DNA from: Pomphorhynchus laevis
Lineage: Eukaryota; Acanthocephala; Palaeacanthocephala; Echinorhynchida; Pomphorhynchidae
Assembly: GCA_012934845.2 (NCBI GenBank)
Contig: WNNJ02003654.1
Location: forward strand, 226,636 to 290,635
Direction of reading: 5' to 3'
DNA length: 64,000 nucleotides
Position numbers and translations under genes: made by a program. Numbering within the stretch: position 1 is the first letter of the stretch; every line of letters starts with the position of its first letter. The notes beneath the pieces were generated by a model. That model was given only the letters and a program-made list of their open reading frames with translations, ran no database searches and had not been told where the DNA came from. This document shows, in pieces, positions 11,291 to 24,333 of this stretch.

Positions 11291-13899
11291 CCCGCTATTA
11301 TAAGAAGACAACTTAACTGAAATAATATTTCATTACCTGCTCTCCTACTATGACAATTTTTCATTTTTGGTGAACTCTTTAATTTTGTGTTTTGCAATTA
11401 AGAAAATCTTATTTTCGAAGAAAGAAGCCGCATCCTGAAAAAGTTTAATGTTGAAGTAGCAAAAATGTTTTAATTAATATTAAAATATATCGAATATAAA
11501 CTATGACAAATTTCTTTATTTTTCTATACGTGTATATAAATATAAAGATATAAATATCAAAATATTTAGGTATACCAGACTTTATCATTTCGGTGAACTT
11601 GGAAGCCGGATTCGACTTGAAAACGTTTATGAGTTGTTGAAGAAATCAATATGGGCTCTGTAACGGGCGTAAAGTAAGATAAGGAATTAATAGTCAAGTG
11701 TAGCGTGGGCGTATGCTACTAGGATCAGGCTCAAACCGAATATTAACGTTTAAATGCCAGCCTCACTGATTTCTAGCCAGAACCAGAATAAAGAGTTTTC
11801 TTTATATTGTGACCAAGAAGAAATACTTTGTTTCTTCCTAATGTATCAGTCAGAATTTCCAACTAAAATGTGGTGTTGTAAAAGTATTTAAAATACTTTT
11901 AGACGGACATTAAATGCTAATTACCGTGATTGAAACGAAGTGAAATCATCTAATGGAAATAAAAACGTAAGAACTATTCGCTTTTACAAGAAACTACAAT
12001 TGTAATGGTCACGATAAAAAGGATATGGATTGATAATACTACAATCGCTTCCCTTGACAGAATCGATATGAAAATTTAATTACGTCATGGATTTCGAATG
12101 TATTTTTAGAATTGATTTTGTTATGCATAATCATACATGGCGTAAAGCAGAGTAAATACTTACAAATTATCAATTTAATTAAGAAATAAAGGATAATTCT
12201 ATTTTTTAAAAGTAAACATGATCAAAATTTATGAATTTGCTTACAATTTAGTTAAACACGACAACATTAGATGACATGGCGTTATCACATTATTAGACAT
12301 GTGCCTAAAAGTTTGAAAAACAAAAAATGACAGTTATGTATTTGTATAATAATGATGGAAATTATTACAAACCTGAATTAGATTTCAATTAATAGAAAAA
12401 CTGTCAAGCAGTCGAGAGGATTATTTGTAAATATTACAACTTAATAGCGCTGCTACCAATGCTAAAATCTATATTGAGCATATATGCTCAATAAATAATA
12501 AGTATATGCTCATAAATATAGAAAAATAATGTCCTGCAGTCTAAGAATAACATCAAACCTTTACGACAGTTTTCCTTGAGATGATTTTCAAAACCCGCGT
12601 ACAATACTGTCAAATATTCATTTACAAACGTATTTTTCATTAAATATTTTTTAAAGTTTATATTGATATTCAACGTGGTAAGCGTGAGATCATCGAAAAC
12701 ATCGATGAACTTCTAGTCATGACGTAAACACAAAACTGAAATTTAAATAGGTCAATAACTGTATACTTATATGTAAACACATGAGTTTTAAAACTGTTCA
12801 TACAACAGTTTTATAAAACTGTTGTATGTAAAATACAAGAGTTTTTAAAATATTTATAATCGTAATATTTTCACAGTTACATTAAAGGAATCAAATCAGT
12901 ATTTTAAATAAAAATTAAGCAAGTATTTATATACTTATATTATATATATACTAATATATTAGTATATTATATCTTGGCATATAACAAATATTTTGACTTA
13001 ATTTAGTAAGAAAACAGTATTTTTGAAGATAGTTCAAATATTAATATTTACGCGCTACTGAATTGTTTAATTTGGAGAATATCGGCAGGACAATCTGCAC
13101 CGTATGGATTTCTAAAAGATATAAAAAATCAAAAATATTTCAGATTTTGGAAACAAATATTTCGAGATGTACACCTTTAGATCAATTTACAATAATTATT
13201 TTAAACATTTTGAAGAACAAATATCGTCGTCTGAGTGATATCAAAATATCAAATTGTTAGAATTGATTTCAGTTTGCCCTGGAACATAATTTAAATGATA
13301 CTGCCTTCAGCTGGAAATCATTAGATTTCTCGCATATTATTGAGTTAAATAAAAACACAAAGTTTTCGAAGAGGAATTGAAACTGGGTGATAACACAATG
13401 ACGTGCTTTTTTATTAAAAGTACGTCATCGCGGATGCGAGATTTTGTATTCTAATAATTAATTAAGATTTCTGTATAAATTTATTTTTTAAACGTAATAA
13501 TATAAAGTGTGAAACTAGATATTGGCTGTAATGAATTGTCAAGGCTTAACACATTGCAGTATGTTCTAGAAAATGAAAATTCAGTTTATTAGCACTTCAT
13601 AAAAGCATACGAATATTCGTGGCTTTTAAAGTTTAAATTATTTTTTGCTTTAAAATTATTATTTTTTATTGTTTTCAATAGGACGAATTATACCAAGTTC
13701 AAAAAGTTCACTACGAATCAAATCTATTATACTCATACATAACTCAATTGTGTAGGATTGAATGACTTGCGCAACGAAATTAAATGCTCTGTTAGACCAC
13801 GAAGACAATTCGACGAGGATATATAAAGTTAGCTTTGGGAATGAGGAGACGAGTGAGAATCAATAAGTATATCTTCAGCGTACTGCATTACTCTGAAAC
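11291..13899. other. AT-rich intergenic sequence with short palindromes
   Basis: No gene recognised. Two perfect palindromes stand out: 12472-12493 (centred on GCATATATGC) and 12799-12828, a 30-base perfect palindrome made from CATACAACAGTTTTA and its complement. The short ORFs here look like chance. Confidence 0.4.
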
Positions 13900-14900
13900 A
13901 GAATTTATTAGTTATAAAAGATTAATCTCCAATAAGAAGCGTAAAGAGAATAGGAGCAAATACTGAACCTTGAGGTACACCACAAGAGATATATCGAGGA
14001 GACCACATAGAATTAGAATGGAAGGAAAATGATCGATGGGAGAGATTGGAAGAGAGTCAAGCCAAGGTGGATTAAGAGAAGGCATAATGATAGCGAAGAC
14101 GAAAAAGAATGATTTTGTGATCGACAATGTCGAATGAAAAATATAAAAGATTAATCTCCAAGAAGTAAAGTAAAGAGAATAGGAGCAAGTACTGAACCTT
14201 GAGGTACACCACACGAGAGAGAAGATAAATAAACATTTCTAATTCAATAAACATTGGATTAGAATTGACGGAAAATGATCTATTGGAGAGATATAAAGAG
14301 AATCAAGCTTAGATGCGAAGAGAAGCCATCATGAAAGTGAAGACGAGAAAGAAGGTTTTTGTGATCGACAATGTAAAATGCAGATTAACGATCGAGCGAT
14401 AATACCACACTACAAAGTCCTTTGTCACGAGAGGAGATAAGATCAGAAAATACTTTATCACATGCAAGTTCGGTGTCATGATTGAAGCGGAAAGCAGATT
14501 GAAAAGAAAGGTAGAACCGCGATGAAGAGAGATACTCTTAATCTGATATAATACAAGGTGTTAAAGAATTTTAGATAAGGTTGGTAAAATTGATATTGGG
14601 CGATAAAATGAAGGGAGAGGGGTCAAGAGAGGTCTTTTTAAGTAGGGGACGAACAATGACCGTTTTCCAACGAGCAAGAAATATTCCATGGGGGATTGAC
14701 GAGTTAAAGAGACTGTTAAGGAAAGATGTGAAGTCTGTTGACAACAATTTGAGAATTCGAGTAGGGATATGATCAGCAAAAGAGGACTTAAAAGGTAATG
14801 AAATAAGAAAGCAAGATACCTCATCTTCAGATATTCAAAGAATAAATGAATATTAAAAATATCATTAATTGTAAAAATATTTTTTGTAACATTCACTCCT
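13900..14900 (-). pseudogene. CR1/L2/Jockey-like LINE RT remnant with local duplication
   Basis: Minus strand, in coding order: VPYLKR and LPSFYRPISILPTLSKIL near 14560-14670 (the P-x-x-YRPISLLPxxSKIxE signature of CR1/L2-type RTs). Next come a motif A scrap FSFDIVDHKIILFRLRYHYAFS, and the motif 4 signature CGVPQGSVFAPILF, which occurs twice (near 13950-13985 and 14180-14215). A segment of about 230 bp carrying the motif A to motif 4 stretch is thus tandemly duplicated. The YADD motif and most of the protein are missing. Confidence 0.7.
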
Positions 14901-15179
14901 GATGATAGCCTTTAGGCTATTAAAAATTCGATTAAATAAATATTTTCTTTACTCGCTCAACTAATAAATAATCCAATATGAGTGAACAATCAATTTATAA
15001 TATTAAAAATATCAATCGAGCAGTAGCCAAATCTGATCACATTGACCCTCATAAAACGAATTTTGGTGAATAAACATTTTTGAAACATTTAAATTGACGA
15101 GATGGCGTAGAAACAGATATTTTTTATATTTTTCTATAAAAAATATAAAAAACTTACAACAAAAAATTTCTTCTCAATT

Positions 15180-15797
15180 TGGCTTTAAATTGTAAGCTAT
15201 CGATTCTCATACATTTACTGTTCAAGCACCTAAAAGTTAAACACTGAAATGTTAAAAACGAAAACAAGTAAAAATAAAAGGAACATTCGAAAATCGTAAT
15301 TAAAATTGTATACTGAAGTAATTCAAATTAAGATCGCTTTATGAAACGAAACTATTATAAAATAACAAAACCTGTACAGAATATATTCAGCTAAGGAATT
15401 ACTTACAGAACTACAAGATTCGTAAGGTTCTTTATCAGCACAGAAGGAATAGAAGTATTACTGATGCTAAATATTCAAATAGTATGTAAAATTCTTTCTT
15501 GCTAAAACGGTTGGCTACTTTAGATATTCAGTCGTTCCACTGTCAAAACTGATGACATCAGAAATATCGCTAAAGTCGAAAACGAGTTATAATCAGATGC
15601 AAAGCATTTAAATAGCAAACTAAATTTAACCAATTTACATTATTCGTAGATTATAGAAATTGCGAATATTGGTAAGATCAAGATATTTCAGTGGATTTCC
15701 AGAAAGATTTCTAAAGCAGCCTATAGCAAATTCAAAAAAGACAATCTAAAAGTTACAAAATTTTCAGAGTTGATGGTATAATGTCCAGAGAACTTTT
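15180..15797. repeat. Dispersed repeat, inverted partner at 59.4-60.16 kb
   Basis: The stretch matches the reverse complement of about 59420-60160 over several hundred bases. Shared phrases include GGCTTTAAATTGTAA-like, TGATAAAGAACC (inverted) and the terminal ATGTCCAGAGAACTTTTGATA. No coding potential is seen. Confidence 0.7.
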
Positions 15798-18240
15798 GAT
15801 AAAATGAATATCACTTTCTATTAGGGACCTAAGCATCAACATTACAATATAAATTGTTTCATTCTATTAAGTATTTTGCAAATCGCTTACAACACTCGCA
15901 ATTCAGGCACCTGATCAGCCAATGAGCAATTCAAAGAATACAACTCAAAATTTTGCAAATGTCTAAAACGGTAAGTATAAACGACACAATAAGTATAGGG
16001 ACTATTTAGATTTACAATTTTTTTAATTTTATCCATCGAGTTGTCACTATTATTGCAAAAAGTTTCTTACTGTTATCAGGCTGAATTACTGTCCTGCAAA
16101 AATAAATTGTGCCACATGAAGTCACAAGGATGTTATCTTACAATTCCAACAAAGTCGAGTTCAAGTGAGTCAACTCTTTGGAATCCGACAAATTGCTAGC
16201 ATTTTTTATGTATCTGAATAACAGATGCAAATGAAAAATAATCAATTGCAGGGAACAAAGTATAAAATACATTTTACTACAGATTTATTGTACTATTATC
16301 TTCTATAAAATAGTTTAAAAATAGTTTTTTTCTATAAAATTCAAACGAAATTTATCTCAAGATAATAAAAAAACGATGTTATGTAAAAAAGAACATTTAA
16401 AATATAAGAGTTTTTAATATTTTATTAAAAATATTTTATTTAATATTTTGAAAACGTAAAATAACTTTAGTAAACTGTTTGGAATCCGACAAATAGCTAG
16501 CATTCTTTATATATCTAAACAACAGATAAAAATTAAAAATAAGAACAAAGTTTTCAATACATTTTACGTCGAATATTTTATAAATATAATATCTATAATA
16601 TTCAAACGAAATGGATAGTAATCTTATAATTATCTTATTTATCTTACTTATTTATTAATAATTACTTATAAATAATTACTTATTTATTAATATTAACTTA
16701 TTTACATATTTATTAATATTATTTAAACGATGTTTTCTTTCTTCTATTGAATAATCATTAATTCCTGTGGATGAATACGACGAAATGTTTGATTCATCTA
16801 GATAGCCGCACAAATAATAAATCTATATCAATATAAGACTGGAGATTGTAGCTACAAAATACATCTATTTTACGATAGATTTTTGATTTGGCAACGAAGC
16901 TGTTTATAAAAATTAATGCTATAAGCTCGATTCATTAAAAAATCTATTATTTTGAGTTGTTATAATTTATTATTAAATCAGATAACATTTATAATTAATT
17001 TAAAAATAAATAAATTGTCAAAATTTTCAATTCTAATTTATTTTTAAAAAAATGGAAAATTTAAAATATTAGATAATTTAATATTTTATATTTTTGGAAA
17101 CGTAAAATAATTTTATCTACGAAAATTGTATGCATTTATTCCATCAATGAGAATTGTAGACAAATGTTTGAATTGAATGTTTATTTTGTCATCGGGTTTA
17201 GTAGAGCAAATTCTGATTCACTTTGAAGGAGCTTTGAACTCGAGTGAAGTCTCGTATTAATAAAACGAATAATAGTATTTTTGTAATTTAAGCATAATGT
17301 AGATCAAGACGGGCATATCAGCTTTTATTTTCGGTATACCGTAATATGGCATGAACCGTCGCTTTATCGTTAATAGAATGTTTAATAAATGTTAACATCC
17401 TTCATGTTATACTCACAGTAATGCGAATTTATGGTCTAATATGTTAAGTAATAACGGGTATAAAAAAGTGAATTTATGTAAGCACAAAATGATTTGAGAT
17501 ACTCATCCAATTGTTTAGGTCATTAGCAGAACTGTATGGATATTTAGTCAATGTAGCATATTAGTAGCCTTTAATATAAGCAAACGATGCTAATATATAA
17601 TAATCTTAATCATTATAATAAGCTTCCTCATTTTTAAATGCTCAATAAATTGAACTATTCGGTTCAATTTGCATTAACCAAATTGAACTCAGAGTTTAAA
17701 AGTAAAGTTTAAGAAATTTAAGTTTAAAAGTTTTTTTTAAGTTTTATTATTTGAATTTAAATTTTTTATCATTATCTAGTTAAAATATTTTCCAATTTTG
17801 TGCATTGCATCAATTAAACACGATTGTTTCTTACTTAGAAAGAAGCATAAATCTATCTAAACATTTTATACTCATCGAAACATAGTACAGGGATAATTTT
17901 AAAAATAGACTTTCAAAATTAAGATTTTTATAAGCTTTCCAAGTTTGAAGTAAATCAAACTATCAAACTTTTAAAAGTACGATTTTTACAAACATACGTT
18001 GAGTATTTTTATATTTACTATAAGGTTTTTAATGTTTCACAATTAAAATATATTATAACTTAAAAATAACGACTAAATAAGTACTTTAAATTTCAAAATA
18101 CAAAGCATTCAAACGTAAAAGTACGATTTTGATAAACTTTTAAAGTTTGGAGTAAATCAAACTTGTTCAATCAAACTTTCGAAACTTTTATATAGGTCAT
18201 TAGCAGGACGAATCATATATTAAAATATATTCATCCTGAA
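15798..18240. other. AT-rich intergenic sequence with a diverged duplication
   Basis: No gene recognised. A segment at about 16180-16360 recurs in diverged form at about 16478-16610; both begin GGAATCCGACAAAT and continue with GCTAGCATT and AACAGAT phrases. The rest is low-complexity A/T sequence. Confidence 0.45.
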
Positions 18241-18260
18241 CTCTATTTATTTTTTTATTT

Positions 18261-18330
18261 CCAGGAACTATCAGGTCTATCTAAACGACAACAAAAAAAT
18301 ATTTTAATATTTCGCTAGTAACTACTAACA
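18261..18330. repeat. Terminal-repeat-like block, left-end orientation
   Basis: CCAGGAACTATCAGGT, then AAACGACAACAAAA, then TTTCGCTAGTAACTACTA. This is the reverse complement of the blocks at 1584-1660 and 34012-34076 and pairs with the inverted copy at 26631-26680. The two could bound a composite region of about 8.4 kb, but I see no transposase between them. Confidence 0.5.
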
Positions 18331-18597
18331 TATTCAGGAAAAAAACATAAAAATAAAAAAATCACACAAATAAAGTTTCTTGTCGGTTTCCTTATTGATG
18401 CTGGAATCAAAATTGTTGCTTGCAATTGTTCATTTAACATTTTCGTTTGTAGAAACCGCAGCAAACAAAACACAACAATTAAACAAAAAGAAACAATGTT
18501 TTTATCGAACAAGTAAATTTAAACATAAAAAGTACACTATTAAAGGATTTTACAAATTGTTTAATATAATGAAAACACTGAATATCCAAAGTAACTA

Positions 18598-20049
18598 TAA
18601 TGAATGATCAGATTCTAAATCCTCACCGATCGGCAAGGATTTTGTAAGCTCCGGCTTATTACTGTACTTTTTAGAGTTATTTCTTTGTGATCGCTGATAT
18701 TCTTCGCTATCATGTTCATGCGATCCATGAGCGTTGCTGTGACCACTATCTTCCGATTCGGTTGATGTATTCGCGGCCGCGGTGGTGGCGGTTGTAATGA
18801 ATTCGTTATTTCTTCGAACCATGTTTGAGCAACTCTTCAAAATTGATGCGATATTACTTCTTTTATTCGTAATTAAGTGATTAGTGGTATTTGTTGTCGC
18901 TATCATTTGTACTGCCGATGGTGCGTCGTCATGTTGATCATGCTCAACACCTTGAACATAAACAACATTGTCGGGTAGTATAAGATCATCACACATGTTG
19001 AGTAACTGATGAATGATCTGGTTGAGATGATCATTACAATTGTCGGGTGTATGATCGGCAACACTAGATTGGCTGTAATTCATCGTGGAAATTTAGGTTT
19101 TACCATTGTCAATCATAGTTTCTTCTTGGTTACTACTCGATGATACAAAGAAAGGCGCAGCAGATTCGTCGGCACCGGGTTCGTTGATAGAACCAGAAGC
19201 AAATTTTGCAAATTCATTCGATGGATTGCAATCAAGCCCATATTTAGGATCATATGATGTAAATGACATCATTGGTATTGTTGAATTGCTGTTAAGTATA
19301 AATGATGACGATTCAAACTCCAATCCCTGTTGAGATGATCTTTTTAATTTTATCGTCAAGTTATCATTATCCTTGATTGGACAACAACTTAGATTATTGA
19401 ATTCGTTCATTTGATTATTATTTATTTGCATATCATTACTAGCTAAGGGATGCATTGAACTCTGATGCAGCTCACCAAGTTGTTGGATCTTATTTATTTG
19501 ATCGGTAACTTGTCCTGTCGGTGCATTAGCAGACATCAATAGATGACTTTCAGCATCAGTTGTAGTTGCACAATAAGTAAATATCATTTCTTTTTCGAAA
19601 TCTGTTTGACCGTAGTCCGACGATTGCTTTCTAACTTTGGTAAGAGATTTGGCTACATCAGTATCGTCATTATCGTCGACATTAAGCTGGGAATGATGAT
19701 GCTGAAAAACATCATTAGTAGCATCGAATGGAGTATCGTGCTTAGTGATATTGGCAGGAATGTCATCGTTACATTGAGACGCATGCTTGTTTATCGGTTC
19801 ATTATCTGCGACTATCGTAGAAGTGGCGCTTACAGCATTATGCTCAGTTTCAATTGATCTGGAGTTATATGTATCACAACGTCTAGTCATACAGGGTAGT
19901 CTTATCACATCACGAGTTCGGCTCGAAGCACAAGTGTCTGGCTCGAAGAGGCGTTTCCCGGATTCACCTGTTTCCTGGTGTCCACCATCAAATGTGGATA
20001 TTGGGATCTGATCAAGTGACGCTAGCATTGCTTTGGCGTTGCCTCTCAT
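18598..20049 (-). pseudogene. Host-like low-complexity gene copy with one in-frame stop
   Basis: The minus strand reads from an ATG at 20049 to a natural stop at 18598 in one frame, about 480 codons, interrupted only by a TAA at about 19093-19095. Composition and codon use differ from all surrounding element debris. The product is polar and largely disordered: Asn, Ser, Thr, His and Asp rich, with DQIPISTFDGGHQETGES near the start, SSDYGQTDFEKEMIFTYC in the middle, an HHHSQLNVDDNDDTD stretch, and a C-terminal part with NYSQSSVADHTPDNC, ATTAAANTSTESEDSGHSN and a Lys/Ser-rich end. I do not recognise the family. The absence of introns over 1.45 kb and the flanking repeat ends suggest a captured or retro-copied gene, or one long exon of a decaying gene. 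The start is bracketed by an 18-bp inverted repeat, so the residues before this Met (to 20085) derive from the hairpin arm. Confidence 0.55.
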
Positions 20050-20077
20050 TATTGCAATAGAGAGGCAACGCCAAAGC
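20030..20077. repeat. 18-bp perfect inverted repeat at the gene-copy start
   Basis: GCTTTGGCGTTGCCTCTC at 20030-20047 is exactly complementary to 20060-20077, with a 12-base A/T-rich loop. The left arm is the gene's own first codons (MRGNAKA, antisense), so the right arm is an inverted copy of gene sequence made at the junction with the flanking repeat. Confidence 0.9.
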
Positions 20078-20216
20078 AAAAACAAAATGTTTTTGAATTA
20101 AACAAAAACATTTTCGTTTGTAGGAACTTCATCAAAAAACAACAATAAACAAAAACACTAAAAATGTACAACAAAAGTACAAAAAATATGTATTCATAAC
20201 ACAACAATAAAAATGA

Positions 20217-21060
20217 TAAAAATGAAGAAATAAAATAAAAAATAGATGAATCCAAAACATTAAAACAGATTACAAACATAATTTATGTTATATAAAAAGA
20301 AAATGAAAAACTAAATAAAAAATATTTTTATAATCAAAAGCTTGCGTTTATATTAATTTTAAGGTTAAGTCAGCTTTATTACCAACAATTAAGTTATCCT
20401 TTAGTTTGTTAATACAAAACACTTCTAAAATCTTACGTTTTAGCACACTGGTACGTTTAAACATACCGGATTCTTTTGATAATATGGTAGTTCAATGGAA
20501 ATCAATTATGTGATCATTATTAATGCCATGATCAACTAAGGCACTGCTTGTTCCAAGTTTAAGTGTGAATTTATGCTGGCTTACTCTTTTATTTATACCT
20601 TGCCCAGTTTATAAAAGGGATTTTATAAACAATGGATATATTGTTGTTGATGAATTTAATTTTTAAAACATTAAACCATTAAGGCATTCTTTTATTGTAC
20701 AAAACAATATCATAGGATGTTGAAATTTGGTTTTCATAAATGTATTTTTTTAACGATTATTCCGTGTATTATTGATAAATGAAATCCCTACATACTTCCG
20801 TTTTTTTAAAGGACAAAATATATGAATTTTATTAGTTCTGGTCTTATATAAAGCCTTTTCAACTACCCACTCTGGAAATTGGTATTTTCTTAAAGTGTCA
20901 ATTATTAAGCCATCACGTTATTTCATCTCGACAAAATCGGAGCAAATCAAATTGTTTCGCAAAACAATGATCTAGCAGCAGCTACTTTCCAAGTGTTAAG
21001 GGTATTTGAATACCAAGAAACTACATTAGGTTTCAATCCAACCTTTTGTCAAAACTTCTG
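20217..21060. repeat. Second copy of the rearranged canonical PLE block
   Basis: Direct repeat of about 1455-2450. It carries the same minus-strand GIY-YIG C-terminal tail (LVDHGINNDHIIDF-like, then KESGMFK) and the same inversion junction near 20925. It shares the GATCTAGCAGCAGCTACTTT stretch but ends near 21060, before the YFDD motif. At 21113-21135 lies TTTTGTTTGCTGCGG followed by CTACAAACGAAAATG, the inverse of a phrase at 18435-18470. These two phrases bracket the gene copy. Confidence 0.7.
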
Positions 21061-21271
21061 CGATAACATTTTTCATGTATAAAAGATGGTATAGAATTAC
21101 TGACTAAGTTTTGTTTGCTGCGGTCCCTACAAACGAAAATGGTACGTAAACAAATAATGAGGCATTTCTTAAATAAATAACTAACAACCACTTAAAAATA
21201 ACGAAAAGAGACATTAGAAAAAAAACAACTGCAGTTCAGATAAGACAACTCATAACAGCATTTAGTCTTCA

Positions 21272-24200
21272 AATTGATGTCACAGCCTCAGGTCAAGGGG
21301 GATCTAAGCCCTCCAGCCAATCCAACACGCCCCTCTCCAACTGAGCCATCCGGAGTATTTCACCCTCCGAAGAGTCTAGTCGAGGCAGACTATGCTCGGC
21401 CTCGATTGGACTTAGTCTTAGCTCTGGGGGACGTACTCTCGAAAAGAAGACTAATTCCGAGAAAGCCCGAAAACCCCAGAGGCGCACTTGGTTTTTCCCA
21501 TTCAACGACAGATGCTGAGCCCGTTTCAGGGCCCACCTAGCTTACTTCAGGATACGTTTAAGTCTATCCAGGTCAGCTGTCGCCGACCGGTTCACCGTAA
21601 CAGTTAACCCCAGGTATTTTACTCGACTTATGAAGGTAAGAAGTGGTTGATTAGTCAATATGGAAGATAGAGCTGAGAGTGCTAGTCTTTTTAATTTTTT
21701 CTTTATATCAGGGGTGCCATGAAAGACAACCAATTGCGATTAGGAGGAATTAAAACAAAGATTGGATGGGGTCAGCAGGTGTGTTAATCTTAAAAAGATA
21801 CGGCTGATGTCCGAGGCGACATCTGTGCACCTGGGTCCATAGAACAGGGCCGTGGTGTCATCAGCGTATACCACTAGATTTTGATCGCCTTTTAATTTTT
21901 TGTATAGTTCAATTAAGGCAGCAAGATATAAGATTGGAAAAGTGTGGAGCTTTGAGGCACACCCGTAATAGGGTAGAACTGACGTGCATCAGGTCGTCTT
22001 TAAAGAAGAATCGCTTGGTGTACAGCAATATTTCCACCATGTCAACAATTCTTGCAGGCAACCCTGGGGACCTGAGAGAAGATATAACAAAGGGAATGGA
22101 AATGCGATCAAATGCAGCAGAAAAGTCAAGGAAAACAGCCACAGCTAGTTGATGGATATTATCCGTACAAAACTGAACACTTCACCTATTGCTGAATGGA
22201 CCGAGCGTCCTTTGACAGACCGATGAAAACTCGGTGGGATCAAATTACGCATACTTAAATGGTCGCGGATTCTATGCAAAAGCGCTCATTCGTAAATGGA
22301 GATGAGGGAGTTTTGAATTTAAAAAGGCCGCAGATCTTTAGGACATGAAACCGGACTACACTTGGGTAAAAAAGTTCTTCGACTAATATTGATGGCGGCT
22401 ACATTGGATGGTGAGGCTAAAAGCATTGTGACGGCCACTTCTCTTCTTTGATCGGCTGTCAAAAGCTGATAGACCCGAGAAGATAGTGAAGCGACGGATT
22501 TAGAGGTGCCCGGAAGTGGCTTCCATGAGTTAAGGATATCTGTAACAGATAAGTCCCTGCTCCTGAAGTCACCCCAAGGAGGGATTTGTTGGAGTGATTG
22601 AGTGGCTCTATAATTATGTAAGACAGTGACTCCTTCAAAACATTATCAAGGCCTATGTCTAATCCAGCTTTAAGCTCTATCTTTCCAACTACAAACTTCT
22701 CGTTTTTGAAAATCTATCAGAAGGAAGACTGAGAAGTGTTAAGGTGAGCAATGCTCGCCTTATCCTTGCTCAGCTGGAACCTATATACTGTGCCCCAGTA
22801 TTCATTCTAGAGGGGCTGGCGGAAATATAGACATTGGGAAAGTGTAGCATTTTTGCCAGAACCTTGAGTTTTGTTGGAGTGGGATTGTTAATAAGACATT
22901 TATAGGTAGTCGAAAGAAACGCGGTAGTTTGCGATGAGAGGTAGGAATTAAATTCGGTCAAACTCTTATTACCAATTCTGGGTAAATTTAAATAATCGCC
23001 TGAAAGAAAGCCACTGAGATGGGATCAAAGTGAAACCTCTTTCTAAGCAACGTATCTTGATCTATCCGCTAACGAATTAGGTTATGAGAAATGGTCTGTT
23101 TTTGGCGCGACTGCTCAGTACAAATTGGTTTCAAACCCACATCTTATGAATCAGTAATATGTCGAGGAGAGAATCAGTTGTTGAGCAATGAAAGGTGGGG
23201 ACGGTGGTTTGTGAATATGGTAGTCGTTCCTGTCTCTGCGGAGTGCTGCATTAATCCAACGACCAGTTCTTTAGTTGTAGTCACCGGGTCACATGTCATA
23301 GCAACTACCCAAAATACGGTCAAAGAGCTCACGGTTCTTGTGAATTTCCCCAAGCCTAATATAGATATTGGCTATACTGATACGTTTACCATTCTTTCAA
23401 AGTGATATTGCTAAACAAGACAGGGCTGGGCAAGAATAGTTTAAAAGAAGGGATGATCTTATGGAGCATTTAACTAGGGATCAAAGACCTCGAGACGAAG
23501 AGGCGTGAGGAGGGGTAATGTACGGTGTGAAGTGGGTGTAGATATACTTGGGGATAATTCGAGTAATGTCCTGGGTGAGACGGATAGACCGCGTCTTCTG
23601 AAGAACTATAATATCCGCATCTCTACCTGATAGAAAGCTAAGGGCGGAAGCACCTTCCAAATTCCACTGAAGTATATTAAGTGAAAAAGGCTCTGACTAC
23701 TTTGCATTGTGTTACGTCAGCTGGAGTGGGATGGCTACCTCCTAGCAAGAACTAGGAGAGATACAGTTGCTGTTCTCACTCCCAGCCCTACAAGGATAAG
23801 ACACTTACCCACCGACATTGTCTTTATCTCCCTTTGAGGCCAACAACTTCCAGTAGATTTCATATTTTTTTCGACCAATTCAAGGAAGCCAGCTTTTGTT
23901 TAGAAGAGGATCTCTTCTTAGAACGGTGGGCTATCTTCGAAGAGGTAAGAATCGTCGATGGAGGAGAACGGAACTACTCGAATTTTGCTATCAGATGATT
24001 CATTAAGGCTCGAATCTGGTCCTTGTACGAGTTTGATAATGTCGGTGTCTGTCATACCAGAACCGGTTTAATTGGATAAGCTGGCATCGGCAAAGTTGGC
24101 CGGTTTAGCCGGTGCCCCACAATGCCTTAATTTGTATTCTTTGAAGATATGACATCTTCTAGACTAGGACGGGTGCTGACCACCACAATTGGAACATAGA

Positions 24201-24333
24201 GGGGGAGTACATTTTCCTCTCATGGACTTCAGAAAATCCGCAAACCCCACACGTATGGTGGCCTTGTGTAGTTTCAGGACCAGTGCCCCCAAATTTGGCA
24301 CACATTACAATAAGAGTATGTTATGTCGTCAGC
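21272..24333 (-). pseudogene. LINE-A copy A: ORF1 end, APE endonuclease, RT
   Basis: Minus-strand LINE-A. From 5' to 3': CCHC knuckles of ORF1 (YCNVCQIWGHW, then CGVCG, about 24170-24330); the start of ORF2 with the APE endonuclease (about 23000-23700, including the NYSCPA and VYI-like motifs); a linker with TEFNSYLSSQTTAFLSTTYK (22770-22961); then the RT, with motif A VFLDFSAAFDRI near 22110, YADD at about 21858-21869 and the C-terminus to 21290. The RT part mirrors 1-1310 almost base for base. Stops and frameshifts interrupt every domain. Confidence 0.8.

Noticed and set aside
19106-19857. Plus-strand ORFs of 75-104 codons over the captured gene
   Set aside because: They are antisense shadows of the longer minus-strand frame, which has the coherent low-complexity composition.
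1-22581. A 22-kb inverted duplication implied by the mirrored LINE-A ends
   Set aside because: Only the LINE itself is mirrored. The adjacent PLE blocks (1455-2450 and 20217-21060) are in direct orientation, so these are two insertions rather than one inverted segment.
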